Source of the DNA: Deltaproteobacteria bacterium
GTDB taxonomy: Bacteria > Desulfobacterota > Deferrimicrobia > Deferrimicrobiales > Deferrimicrobiaceae
Assembly: GCA_016220005.1 (NCBI GenBank)
Contig: JACRIV010000112.1
Coordinates: 1-58,199 of the forward strand
DNA length: 58,199 bases
Direction: 5' to 3'
Shown here: positions 15,899-25,300 of the stretch, one piece after another
How positions within the stretch are numbered: position 1 is the stretch's first letter
Layout: each line of letters opens with the position of its first letter
Program-made: the position numbers and the translations under genes
Notes under the pieces: generated by a model
The model's database searches: none
What the model was told of the DNA's origin: nothing
The model's input: only the letters and a program-made list of their open reading frames with translations

Positions 15899-17922
15899 CC
15901 GGGGATGTCCGCGGGGGCCACCCGCGCATCCACGACCCGGAGTCCCCGTTCGTAGACGATGACCGGGTTGAGGTCCAGCTCCGCGATCCCGGGGCGCCGC
16001 GCCACGAGGTCCGAGACCTGCAGGAGAAGGCGCCGGATGGCGCCGACGTCGGCGGGCCCGCTCCCGCGATACCCTTTCAACAGCTTCGCCCCGCGGATCT
16101 CCTCGACCATCTCCGACGCATCCTTTTCCGTGAGCGGGAGGATCCGGAACGAGACGTCCCCGAGCGCTTCCACCAGGACGCCTCCCATCCCGAACATGAC
16201 GGCATGCCCGAACTGGAGGTCCCGGGCCACCCCGACGATCACCTCCCGGCCCGCAGGCGCCATGGCGCAGACGAGGACGCCTTCGTCCCTTACGCCCGTC
16301 CGTTTCATGGCCTCCCCGATTCGCCGGCACGCCTGCCGCACGCCGCCCTCGTCGGCGACGTTCAGGACGACCCCTCCCACGTCGCTCTTATGCGTGACGT
16401 CCGGGGAGTTCATCTTCAGCGCGACCGGGTACCCGATCTTCCGGGCGGCCGCGACCGCCTCCTCCTCGCTCCCGGCGCGACGGAACGGCGTCACCGGCAA
16501 GCCGTGCTCCGCAAGGAAGCGCATCGAATCCGCGGGCGTCATTGACTTGAAGGCGGCGGTTCCCCGGAAGGCGGTCTCCGTTTTCTCCTGGATCCGGGGA
16601 AACCTCTCCGTGTCGAACCGGGCGTAACACGACAGGGCCCGCACCGCCCGCTCGGGAGTCGGAAACACCGCGATCTTCTTCTCGTGGAGGAGCGCCCGTT
16701 CCGCCCGCTCGACTTCCGCTCCGCCCAGGTAGGAGACAAGCACGCAGCGGCCCTTTGCGATCACCTCGCTCGCCCCGGGGATCGGGTCGCCGAAGATCGC
16801 CATGGTCACGTCGTAATGGTCCGCCGCCGCTTCGAGGACCTTCCGGTACCGCGCAGCGTCCGTATCCCCGGTGAGATCAAGGGGGTTTCCCACGATGCAG
16901 TGGGCGGGAAGCATCTCCCTCAGGCGGGACGCAAGGCCCTCCGGGAGGGGCCTGACCCGGAACCCTTCCTCCTCCGCCACGTCCGTTGCGATGATGGCGG
17001 AACCTCCGGAGCTCGTGACGATCAGCATCCCCGGCCCGGCCGGCGCGGGAAGATAGGCGAGCGCCTTGGAAAAGTCGTACAGATCCTCAAGCGTCGCCGC
17101 GCGGTGCACGCCGAACTGGCGGAACGCCGCGTCGTAGATCTCGTCCTTGCCGGCGAGCGACCGGGTATGGGACTCGGCGGCCATCCGCCCCCGCTCCGTC
17201 CTCCCCGCCTTTAAGACCACGATGGGCTTGGGGCACTTCCGCACGGCCGCGAGGAACTTCGCGGCGTCCTTGACCCCCTCTATGTAGAGGGAGACCACCT
17301 TCGTGTTCGGGTCGTCCGCGAAGAACTCGATGAGGTCCGCCTCGTCCACGTCGGCGCGGTTCCCCATGCTTACGAAGGCCGAGAAGCCCAGCCGGTCCTC
17401 GGAGGCCCAGTCGATCATCGCCGCTCCGACCGTGCCGCTCTGGGACACGATGGCGATCTCCCCCCTGCGGGTGACGAGCGGCCACGATGCGCACAGCCCG
17501 TGGTAGGGATAGTTGACGCCCTGGCAGTTCGGTCCCACCACCCGTATCCCGCTTTGCGCGGCGGTCCGGGCAAGGTCGGCCTGGAGGGCCGCGCCCTCCT
17601 CGCCCGATTCGGCGAAACCGCCGCTGATGACTATGGCCGCCCGGACCTTGCGTCCTCCCAGTTCACGGATGGCGCCGGGAACGAGTTTCGCGGGGATGAT
17701 GACGACCGCGAGGTCGGTGCCCGTGGGAAGCTCCGCCGCCGTCTTGATGGAGGGCCTCCCCAGGATCGTCTCTCCCTTGGGATTGACGGGGACGATCTCT
17801 CCCGCGTAGCCGGCATCCACGATGTTCCGGAAGATCCGGAATCCCATCTTCTCGGGATTGGACGACGCGCCGAGGACGGCGATACGCTCCGGGCGGAACA
17901 GGGACTGCAGGGAAGAGGACAT
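15895..17922 (-). CDS. ADP-forming acetate/acyl-CoA ligase, fused alpha-beta type
   Basis: A 675-residue NDP-forming acyl-CoA synthetase that makes ATP from ADP, Pi and an acyl-CoA, or runs in reverse. Order: CoA-binding domain (PERIAVLGASSNPEKMGFRIFRNI), succinyl-CoA-ligase-like domain (VSQSGTVGAAMIDWA), the active-site His in ESHTRSLAGKDEIYDAAFRQ (about residues 245-265), then an ATP-grasp beta part (YPVALKMNSPDVTHKSDVGGVVLN, about 510-535) ending LDLNPVIVYERG. There is no GNAT domain, so it is not a Pat acetyltransferase. The usual Gly after HT is Arg here. The start at ATG 17922 is preferred over an upstream TTG. It is coupled to ald. Confidence 0.92.
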   Translation of the reverse strand: MSSSLQSLFRPERIAVLGASSNPEKMGFRIFRNIVDAGYAGEIVPVNPKGETILGRPSIKTAAELPTGTDLAVVIIPAKLVPGAIRELGGRKVRAAIVISGGFAESGEEGAALQADLARTAAQSGIRVVGPNCQGVNYPYHGLCASWPLVTRRGEIAIVSQSGTVGAAMIDWASEDRLGFSAFVSMGNRADVDEADLIEFFADDPNTKVVSLYIEGVKDAAKFLAAVRKCPKPIVVLKAGRTERGRMAAESHTRSLAGKDEIYDAAFRQFGVHRAATLEDLYDFSKALAYLPAPAGPGMLIVTSSGGSAIIATDVAEEEGFRVRPLPEGLASRLREMLPAHCIVGNPLDLTGDTDAARYRKVLEAAADHYDVTMAIFGDPIPGASEVIAKGRCVLVSYLGGAEVERAERALLHEKKIAVFPTPERAVRALSCYARFDTERFPRIQEKTETAFRGTAAFKSMTPADSMRFLAEHGLPVTPFRRAGSEEEAVAAARKIGYPVALKMNSPDVTHKSDVGGVVLNVADEGGVRQACRRIGEAMKRTGVRDEGVLVCAMAPAGREVIVGVARDLQFGHAVMFGMGGVLVEALGDVSFRILPLTEKDASEMVEEIRGAKLLKGYRGSGPADVGAIRRLLLQVSDLVARRPGIAELDLNPVIVYERGLRVVDARVAPADIPG

Positions 17923-17967
17923 GGTACACCGCCGCTTGAATATTTTTGACAATCTAGCAAAGGGGGT

Positions 17968-18010
17968 GGAAAAAAGAAAGGCGCCGAGGCCGCAAGCCCG
18001 GGCGCCTTTT
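17968..18010 (-). terminator. Rho-independent terminator after csp (18 kb copy)
   Basis: An inverted repeat AAAGGCGCC (17977-17985) / GGCGCCTTT (18001-18009) closes a 15-nt loop. On the minus strand it is followed by a T-rich tail (TTCTTTTTTCC). It separates the cold-shock gene from the acyl-CoA synthetase gene. Confidence 0.8.
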
Positions 18011-18015
18011 CGCTT

Positions 18016-18062
18016 CAGGGACGGTCCTGGAGCTGGAGAAGGACTTGGCAGGACCGTCCCTG
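18016..18062. repeat. Perfect 14-bp hairpin in the csp 3' region
   Basis: CAGGGACGGTCCTG (18016-18029) and CAGGACCGTCCCTG (18049-18062) are perfect reverse complements around a 19-nt loop, starting 10 nt beyond the csp stop. The T5 run follows on the plus strand only, so as a terminator it would point the wrong way for csp. The CAGGGACG end resembles that of the palindromic repeats at 41.3 kb, so it may be an isolated REP-type element. Confidence 0.6.
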
Positions 18063-18072
18063 TTTTTGACGG

Positions 18073-18273
18073 TTACACCTTGCGGACCTTCGCCGCCTTC
18101 TTTCCCTTCGGGCCGGCGGTCACTTCGAACTCGACCTTCTGCCCCTCGGCCAGCGAGCGGAAGCCGTCTCCCGAGATCTCGCTGAAATGGACGAAGATGT
18201 CCTCTCCTTCGTCCTGGGTGATGAAGCCGTAGCCCTTCGCATCGTTGAACCACTTGACCGTGCCTGTTGCCAT
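18073..18273 (-). CDS. csp: Cold-shock domain protein
   Basis: A 66-residue single-stranded nucleic-acid-binding protein of the CspA family, an RNA chaperone. RNP1 is KGYGFITQ and RNP2 is DIFVHF, both intact (about residues 13-32). Length is standard. A Shine-Dalgarno AAGGAG precedes the ATG. The leader is about 150 nt, as in cold-inducible csp mRNAs, and a terminator follows. A second copy lies at 42945-43148; the two share most of the first 30 residues and diverge afterwards. Confidence 0.96.
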   Translation of the reverse strand: MATGTVKWFNDAKGYGFITQDEGEDIFVHFSEISGDGFRSLAEGQKVEFEVTAGPKGKKAAKVRKV

Positions 18274-18428
18274 GCTGCGTTCTCCTTTTTGATTCGACCC
18301 GTCGGGTCGATCGTTTGGGGCGATGCGCTGCCCCGCTGCGTTCGGCCCTTCAGGCAGTAGAAGAATGCCCTGGGGGGGATGCCCTAGGCGATCCGTCCGT
18401 AAGAGGGACCGAATAAATAGACGATTTT

Positions 18429-18457
18429 TATGTAATGGAATTGTCTTCGACTGTCAA
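18429..18457 (-). promoter_or_regulatory. Promoter and long leader of csp (18 kb copy)
   Basis: On the minus strand a perfect TTGACA (18452-18457) and TACATA (18429-18434) are 17 nt apart. The leader runs about 150 nt to the ATG at 18273 and contains a CGACCC/GGGTCG hairpin at 18295-18309. Long leaders of this size serve as thermosensors in characterised cspA mRNAs. Confidence 0.55.
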
Positions 18458-18479
18458 CGTAAATTTCCCAGGGCCAGGA

Positions 18480-18704
18480 TCATCCAGCGGAAAGGGATTC
18501 CCAGCAAGCCCCCGCCTGCTCGAGAGAAAAATCGGAGCCCACGATGATGATGTCGCCGGGCCCCCGGGAGAACAGCTTCTGCGCAAGTTTCGCCAGTCCG
18601 AGCCGGTTCATGCTTCTGCGGCTTCTGCGGTACTCGATGATGGACCCGACGCGCACGACGCCGTTTCCACCCGAGTTCATGCGATAGACAGGGTATCCTT
18701 TCAT
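18480..18704 (-). CDS. Small conserved-looking hypothetical protein
   Basis: A 74-residue basic protein, MKGYPVYRMNSGGNGVVRVGSIIEYRR..., with no signal peptide or membrane segment. The ATG at 18704 has GAGGAAAG just upstream, a good Shine-Dalgarno, whereas the upstream extension of the frame crosses AT-rich noncoding sequence. The central part, RSRRSMNRLGLAKLAQKLFS, is a short amphipathic helix followed by a strand-like IIIVGSDF. A GATAAT box about 30 nt upstream may be its -10. Function unknown. Confidence 0.6.
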   Translation of the reverse strand: MKGYPVYRMNSGGNGVVRVGSIIEYRRSRRSMNRLGLAKLAQKLFSRGPGDIIIVGSDFSLEQAGACWESLSAG

Positions 18705-18885
18705 ACTTTCCTCACCTATGCAATTATCAGACCTCTCGATCCTTTTCGAGATCTGTTTTGTTTTACAAACAATTATCCGAATGGATTGGCGAAGGAAAAC
18801 GGAGGCGTGGGCAACTAATTTCACACAATAGGAATAAACTATGCCCTTCTTGTCTTGAATCTGCCTTCGATCATTGCCGCAGTCA

Positions 18886-19038
18886 TTATCGCTGAAGGAT
18901 CGAGGATTTCCCGCGCAATCCCTTCCAGATGTCCCGGTCCTTCTTGCCCTCCCAGATCGCTCTGAAGACCGAGAAGATCATCACGACCATCACCAGGAAT
19001 CCGATCCCGAAGAACGCCCAGAACAGGAGATCCACCAT
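18886..19038 (-). CDS. Small single-pass membrane protein
   Basis: A 50-residue ORF starting at ATG 19038, preceded by GGGAAGGGGG. It begins MVDLLFWAFFGIGFLVMVVMIFSVFRAIWEG, one transmembrane helix, followed by a positively charged cytoplasmic tail (KKDRDIWKGLRGK). The topology fits N-out/C-in by the positive-inside rule. It shares the minus strand with the 74-residue gene (181 bp apart) and is divergent from the isoaspartate methyltransferase. Function unknown; it is too short for most automated gene callers. Confidence 0.6.
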   Translation of the reverse strand: MVDLLFWAFFGIGFLVMVVMIFSVFRAIWEGKKDRDIWKGLRGKSSILQR

Positions 19039-19168
19039 CGCGACCCCCTTCCCTTACCGGGGCCCGGAAAGTTGGTCCGCGCATTACCGCCGCTCCACCC
19101 ATCTTCCCTCTATTGATTATAATGGACTTGAGGAAGCGAATTCAATCGAGAAGAGGCGATGACCGCCC

Positions 19169-19867
19169 ATGCGGAAGGCTTTCGCCGCCCTGCTTCTGCT
19201 GCTCGTCGCCGTTGCGCCCGACTCGGAATCCACGGACCCTTTCCTCGCAGGGCGACTGGCAATGGTGAAGGACCAGATCCAGGATCGGGGGATCTCCGAC
19301 TCCCGCGTCCTCTCCGCCCTGCGCGTTGTTCCCCGCCACCTGTTCGTCCCTCCCGAATATCGCTCCCAGGCCTATGCCGACCATCCACTGCCGATCGGGG
19401 AAGGACAGACAATCTCCCAGCCCTATATCATCGCCTTCATGACCGAGATCCTCCGCCTCCAGCCGACCGATCGGGTCCTCGAAGTGGGCACGGGATCGGG
19501 GTACCAGGCGGCGGTCGCCGCGAAACTGGCTGCGGAGGTTTACACGATCGAGATCTTCGGGTCCCTGGCGGCGAACTCGGCCCGCACCCTTTCCTCCCTG
19601 GGGTTCCGCAACGTGCACGCCCGGCAGGGAGACGGCTACTACGGCTGGGAGGAGAAGGCTCCGTTCGACGCGATCATCGTCACCTGCGCGGGCGGCCACC
19701 TCCCCCCGCCGCTTCTCCGGCAGTTGAAGAACGGAGGAAGGATGGTCATGCCCGTCGGGGGACCGTTCATGACCCAGAACCTCGTGTACGTGGAAAAAGA
19801 CCGGCGCGGCTCCCTCACCCAACGCAACGTGCTCCCCGTCGCCTTCGTCCGGCTCCTGGGTCACTGA
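19169..19867 (+). CDS. pcm: Protein-L-isoaspartate O-methyltransferase with an export signal
   Basis: A 232-residue PIMT that methylates isoaspartyl residues of damaged proteins with SAM. The catalytic core is canonical: PRHLFVPPEYRSQAYADHPLPIGEGQTISQPYI (about residues 55-87) and SAM motif I VLEVGTGSGYQAA (103-115), then GDGYYGW and ITCAGG-like motifs. Unusually it begins MRKAFAALLLLLVAVAPDSES, a typical Sec signal peptide, so the mature enzyme may act outside the cytoplasm or be tethered to the membrane. An internal ATG at 19262 would remove the signal, but no Shine-Dalgarno favours it. The next gene starts 10 nt downstream. Confidence 0.9.
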   Translation: MRKAFAALLLLLVAVAPDSESTDPFLAGRLAMVKDQIQDRGISDSRVLSALRVVPRHLFVPPEYRSQAYADHPLPIGEGQTISQPYIIAFMTEILRLQPTDRVLEVGTGSGYQAAVAAKLAAEVYTIEIFGSLAANSARTLSSLGFRNVHARQGDGYYGWEEKAPFDAIIVTCAGGHLPPPLLRQLKNGGRMVMPVGGPFMTQNLVYVEKDRRGSLTQRNVLPVAFVRLLGH

Positions 19868-19877
19868 CCCGTCCCGC

Positions 19878-22238
19878 ATGGGGACGCTTGGCGCCATCTT
19901 CCTGCTGTCTGCGGCCGCCATCGCGGACGAGATCTTCCTCATCCGGCTCCTCTCGCTGCGGTTCTGGCCGTACTTCGTCCCGCTGATCATCTCCCAGGCG
20001 ATGCTCGGCTTCGGAGCCGCGGGAGTCGCGACGCATCTCCTTCGGTGGCGAATTGCGCGCTCCCCGGAACGGGTCTTCGCCTGGCTGGTCCTGCTCGCCG
20101 CCCCCGCCTTCGACCTGGCTTTCCGGGCCTCCCAGGCAGTGCGCTTCGACCCTTTCCTGCTCATGTGGGATACTTCCGCATGGCCGGCGTTCTGCGGGTT
20201 CTTCCTGCTCCTTTCCGCGCCCTTCGCGCTTGCGGGAGGGGCAGTGGTCGTCCCTCTCTCCTTCGGGATGGGGAAGGCCGGCCCGGTCTACGCCGCAAAC
20301 CTCGCCGGTTCGGCGGCGGGCGCCCTCCTCGCCCTTCCCGCTTTTTCTCTCGTTCCGACCGATTCGCTGCTGCGCATCCCGGTCGCCCTGGGACTCGTCT
20401 CCGGGGCGTTTGTCCTGCGGGCTCCGGAGGGGCGTCTGTCGCGCGGTCGGATCGGGCCTTGCGTGGCCTGTCTGCTGCTCCTGTTCCTTCCTCCCCCCGC
20501 ACCCTCGATGTCTCCGTTCAAGGACATGGCCGTCGCGCTCAGGCTGCCCGACGCGAAGGTGATCGCCGCCCGCTCCGGGCCGACCGGGGACTACCGGGCG
20601 GTGTTCGCCCCAGCGATGCATTTCGCCCCGGGATTAAGCATGAGATACACGGGCGAGATTCCCCCCCAGGCCGCCGTCTTCGCCGACGGCGAGCTCCGCG
20701 GCGCTGCCCCCAAGGCCGGCGGACCGCTTCCACCCGGATATCTTGCCTACCTCCCCGCCGCCCTTCCGTACAGGCTCGTCCAGCGCCCATCCGTCCTGCA
20801 GTTCGGCCTGCGGGGGACCGAAGGGGTCCTGGCCTCCGCGGTGAACGGCGCTTCGAAGGTGACGGCGGTCGAGTCCGCGGAGGAATACGTAAGGCTGATC
20901 CGGGACGACTTGGCGCCGTTCTCCGGGGGATGGCCCCCCGGCGTCGCCGTGGAGATCCGCACCGAAGGGCACAGGACCTATCTGTCCCGCGACAAGCGCC
21001 GCTTCGACATCATCGAGCTGGCCGACATCTCCTCCGGGACCTTCTCCTCCCTGGGCGTCCACGCGGCGGGAGAATCTTTCCTGCTCACGCGAGAGGGGAT
21101 CCGCGCGATGCTTTCCCATCTTTCCGACCGCGGAATGATCTCGTCCTCCGGGTGGCTCAAGGCGCCCCCGCGCGAGAGCGTGAAGATCCTGCGGACCTTC
21201 CGCGAGGCTTTCACCGAGGCGGGCCTCTCGCCTGCATCCGAGAGGATCCTCCTGGTGCGCGGGTGGGGGTCCTTCGCGCTTGTTGCGCGCCCTTCGCCCT
21301 TCACTCCCGCCGAGGTGGGCCGGGCGAGGCGGTGGTGCGAAACGATGGGGTTCGGCACCGTCTGGCCGCCTCCCCTCTCCGTCGAAGAGGGAGGGGCGGA
21401 GGAGAGAGCGTTCAGGGAGGCGGTGCGGGCGGCCGTCACGGGCGCCACGGAGGGATCCGGAACGGAGCTCTTCGACCTCCGCCCGGCCACCGACGACTCG
21501 CCCTACTTCTACCGCTTCCTCCGGTTGGGCTCCCTCCCCGAATTCCGTCGACTCCTCGGGAACCAATGGGTTCCGTTCGTGGAGTGGGGGGTCCTGTTCC
21601 TCCTGCTCTCCCTGGCGGTGTCCCTGGCGCTCGCTGCGCTTTTTCTGCTGCTCCCCCCCGCCCTCTCCGGGAAATATTCCACGCAGGGCGCAATCCCTCT
21701 TGCGGGCTACTTCTCCGCCCTCGGCACGGCCTACATGCTCGTCGAGCTTACGTTCCTGAAGGCCGGCATCCTCGTCCTGGGAGACACGATCCGCGCCGCG
21801 ACCGCGGCGATCGGGGGCTTTACCCTCTTTTCGGGGCTTGGCAGCGCCCTTTCCGAAAAATCGGGGTCGGCGCGGACCATGCGATGGATCTTTCCCGGGA
21901 TCGCCCTCCTGTCCGCCGCCGGATTCCTGTGTCTCACGGGGGCGTCCTCCTATCTTCTTGCGAGCGCCGGGGGCTGGCGGGCTTCGATCTTCGTCGCCTC
22001 TTTCGCCCCCGCCGCTTTCCTGATGGGGATGCCCTTTCCCGCGGCCGTCTCCGGCATGTCCCGGGGAAACGCGCGGTCGATCCCCCTTGCGTGGGGTATC
22101 AACGGATTCTTTTCCGTGTCCGGCGCCTCGCTCGCTTCCGTGGCGGCGTTGTGGGGGGGATTCCGTTTGAGCATACTTGGCGGCGCGCTCCTCTACCTCC
22201 TGGCCGGGGCCCTTTATCCCCGCCTCTTCCCCCGATGA
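19878..22238 (+). CDS. Polytopic membrane protein with degenerate spermidine-synthase-like core
   Basis: A 786-residue protein with about six N-terminal helices (residues 1-220), a soluble middle (about 225-560) and about seven C-terminal helices (570-786). The middle matches the SAM-binding fold of spermine/spermidine synthases: VLQFGLRGTEGVLASAVNGASKVTAVES, FDIIELADIS, and the ATDDSPYFYRF motif common in membrane-fused members. The glycine loop and the catalytic Asp positions are altered, so polyamine synthesis is doubtful. It is 10 nt from the exported PIMT gene, forming a likely two-gene unit. Function unknown. Confidence 0.75.
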   Translation: MGTLGAIFLLSAAAIADEIFLIRLLSLRFWPYFVPLIISQAMLGFGAAGVATHLLRWRIARSPERVFAWLVLLAAPAFDLAFRASQAVRFDPFLLMWDTSAWPAFCGFFLLLSAPFALAGGAVVVPLSFGMGKAGPVYAANLAGSAAGALLALPAFSLVPTDSLLRIPVALGLVSGAFVLRAPEGRLSRGRIGPCVACLLLLFLPPPAPSMSPFKDMAVALRLPDAKVIAARSGPTGDYRAVFAPAMHFAPGLSMRYTGEIPPQAAVFADGELRGAAPKAGGPLPPGYLAYLPAALPYRLVQRPSVLQFGLRGTEGVLASAVNGASKVTAVESAEEYVRLIRDDLAPFSGGWPPGVAVEIRTEGHRTYLSRDKRRFDIIELADISSGTFSSLGVHAAGESFLLTREGIRAMLSHLSDRGMISSSGWLKAPPRESVKILRTFREAFTEAGLSPASERILLVRGWGSFALVARPSPFTPAEVGRARRWCETMGFGTVWPPPLSVEEGGAEERAFREAVRAAVTGATEGSGTELFDLRPATDDSPYFYRFLRLGSLPEFRRLLGNQWVPFVEWGVLFLLLSLAVSLALAALFLLLPPALSGKYSTQGAIPLAGYFSALGTAYMLVELTFLKAGILVLGDTIRAATAAIGGFTLFSGLGSALSEKSGSARTMRWIFPGIALLSAAGFLCLTGASSYLLASAGGWRASIFVASFAPAAFLMGMPFPAAVSGMSRGNARSIPLAWGINGFFSVSGASLASVAALWGGFRLSILGGALLYLLAGALYPRLFPR

Positions 22239-22319
22239 GAACGCCTTCCTTCATTGAATCGAACGCATCGCTTTGGAATCATAAAGGGCAGCGAGCGCCC
22301 GCCATCCCCAAGGAGGAAC

Positions 22320-25300
22320 ATGCCCTTGACCGGACCGACCCCAACCCCAGGCGGTTTGTGGCCCCTTGGTACGCCTCCCCGGCTTGGAACGCCTCTTCCC
22401 GACAGGATGTACGCCCTCACGATCCACCGCAACCGTTACGGACCGCCCTCCGAAGCGATCAGATTCGAAGCCATCCCGGCGCCGCGGCTCCGCCCGCAGG
22501 ACGCGAAGCGCGTGCTGGTATCCATCCTCGCGACGGGCCCCAACTTCAACACCAACTTTGCAGCCCTGGGGCTCCCCGTCCCGGTCTTCGGGCGCGGCGA
22601 CGCCGCCACCCTGCACGTGCCCGGGAGCGACGCCCTCGGCATCGTGGTGGATTCGGGCGCCGCCGTGACCCGGGTCAAGGTCGGGCAGGCGGTCATCCTG
22701 GATTCGTGGACGGGCAGGAACATCCGTGGATACGAGACCCATGACGGCTTCAACGCCCAGTTCGTCATCGTGGAGGAAGACCGGGCGATCCCCCTGCCCG
22801 AGCCTCTCCGGCGCCACACTCCCGAGCGTCTGGCCGCCATGCTGCTTACCTACGGTACGGCGTACCGGGCCGTCGTGGAGCGTCTCCGGGCGGCCCCCGG
22901 AGACGCGATCCTCGTGATGGGCGGGGGCAAGGGGACGAGCTTCGCGGGAGCGCAGATCGCCAAGGCGCTCGGGGCCCGTGTCCTCCTCATGGGATCCAAT
23001 CCCGTCCTGGCGAAGTCGCTGATCGATCGCGGAATGGCGGACGCTTTCGTCGACCGGCGGGAGATCCCCGCCGAAGTCTTCGGCCCCATCCCCCCGGGGG
23101 AGGACTACGAATCGTGGCGCTCCCGGACCGAGCCGTTCCGCAATGCCGTGTTCGGCGCCAACGGGGGACGGCCCGTCGACGGGGTCTTCGAGCACACCGG
23201 CGGGGGGAACTTCCCTCTGCTGGTCTCGGCGCTCTCGGGAAGAGGGACGCTCACCTTCTTCGGCGCCACCGGGGCCGGCCTCCGCGGGGAGTACAAGGAG
23301 ACCTTCTTCCACAGGGGCCGGCGGTTCGTGGCGGACGCGCGGTGGGTATGGATGCGGCAGAAGCAGATCCTCTTCCGCAAGGGGAGCCCCGAGTCGATCT
23401 TCGCGGAGATCGGGCTCCTTCCGGGACGACGGGGGCTGGTCTGGGGAGCCGACGCATACGCTCGCCGGTTCGCCCGCGCGGCATTGGCCCGCGGCGCGGA
23501 GGTGGCCGTCATCGCCTCGCGCTCCCGGGAGAAGGGCGGGATCGCCGGGATGCGCCGCATGGGGATCCCGCAGGGGCACGTCCTGGACAGGGACGCCTTC
23601 GCCTTCCCCGAGGATATGCCCGACCCCCTGACCTCCGACGGCCGCCCGAACCCCGAGTACGCCTCGGGGTTCATGAAGCAGGCGCAGGCCCTCGGCAAGG
23701 CCCTCTGGGGGATCTTCGGCCCGCGGGTAGGCCCGGATTTCGTCGTCGAGCGCCCGGACCAGAGCACGCTTCACTTCAGCACCTTCGTCCTGCGCGACTA
23801 CGACGAAGGCGACGCCATGCCCTCCGGGGTCGTCGTGATCAGGGGGGAGTCGGACCTCTCGATCCGCGGCTCCCACATGTATTGCTCCTCCCAGGCGGCC
23901 GAGGTCGTACGGCTTCTGGCGAGCGGAAAGATCGTGATGGAGCAGGAGGACCTGGACGTGACCCCCCTCCCCGGCCTCCCGGGCCTGCAGCAGAGGATGC
24001 TCTCCGGGTCGATGCGGAAGCCCAAGGGGGTCGCCCTCGTCCAGGCGGACCGCGAGGGCCGGCCTATCGCCGACTACGAGAACCTGTTCCTGGGAGAGAG
24101 TCTTCGGGACGCCGACCCGAAGCGGAACCGGTTCGTGGACCTGCGGCTGCTGGGCGAAACAGCCGTTCTGACCCTGACCCGTCCGGACGCCCTGAACGCG
24201 CTGAGCGAAGAGCTCCTCTCTCAACTCTCCTCGGTGGTCCGGGAGATCCGCGACCTGGGGACCGTGGAGGGAAGGCCGGTGCGCGCCCTGGTCCTCACGG
24301 GCGCGGGAAGGGCCTTCGTCGCCGGCGCCGACGTGAAGGAGTTTCTCGGGAAGCCCGGCGATTCCATCGCCCGGCTCGCGGGGGGCAACATCGCCCTCTT
24401 TTCGGAGCTTTCGAAGCTCCCGGTCCCGGTCATCGCCGTGATCGACGGTTTCGCGCTGGGAGGCGGGAACGAGCTGGCAATGAGCGCCCACTACCGGATC
24501 GTCACGGAGAACGCAAGCCTCGGCCAACCCGAGGTGAAGCTCGGCATCATCCCCGGTTACGGGGGGATGCAGCGGCTTCCGCGCCTCGTCGGCCCCGTGA
24601 TGGCGGCGGAGATGTGCGTCAACGGCGAGCCGATTGACGGCCACACGGCGGTGTCGATCGGCCTCGCGGACGAGTTCTCCCCTTCCGCCACGGCATTGCT
24701 CCGCGCCGTCCGGCTGGGGGGGGAGATCCTCTCCGGGAAGAGAACGATACCGCGCAAGGACTGGGACGCGATCGGGTCGGGACAGAAAGGAGCCCTGCCG
24801 GCGCTCCTCGAGAGACAGGAGGTTCGCGAGATCCTGGCCGCCCCCGCGCCGGACGAAACCGGCGCGAAGGACCTTCGCGCCGCGCGGAAAGCCGCAGGGA
24901 AGGCCGCCCTCCTGGCGATGCTCTACGGATACGAACACGGCTTCGAAGCGGGTCTCGCCAACGACGCACGGGCGTTCGGCGAGGCGACCGCCTCTCCCGC
25001 CGGCCAGGAATGGGTGCGCCGGTTCGTCGAGAAGGACCCGCTCCAGTCGTCGTTTCTCATGCTCCTCCCGCCGCGGGAATCCCCCGCCGGGCACATGGCA
25101 GGCCCGATCACCAAGAAGGCGCCCGGCGACCGGCAGCTCTCTTTCGAGGAGATCGGCCGGATCGCCGCCCTGATCACGGAGAAATCCGCCGAGGGAAAAG
25201 TTTCGAGTCTGCCCGCCGCGGCGTTGGAGGAGGCCCTTGCCGTCCTGCTCGAGAGGAAGCCCCCCGCCTTCCTTACGACGCTTGCCCCCGACGCGGCCCG

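Noticed and set aside
17923-17952. Upstream TTG start for the acyl-CoA ligase
   Set aside because: It adds ten residues unlike the family N-terminus; the ATG at 17922 gives the expected start.
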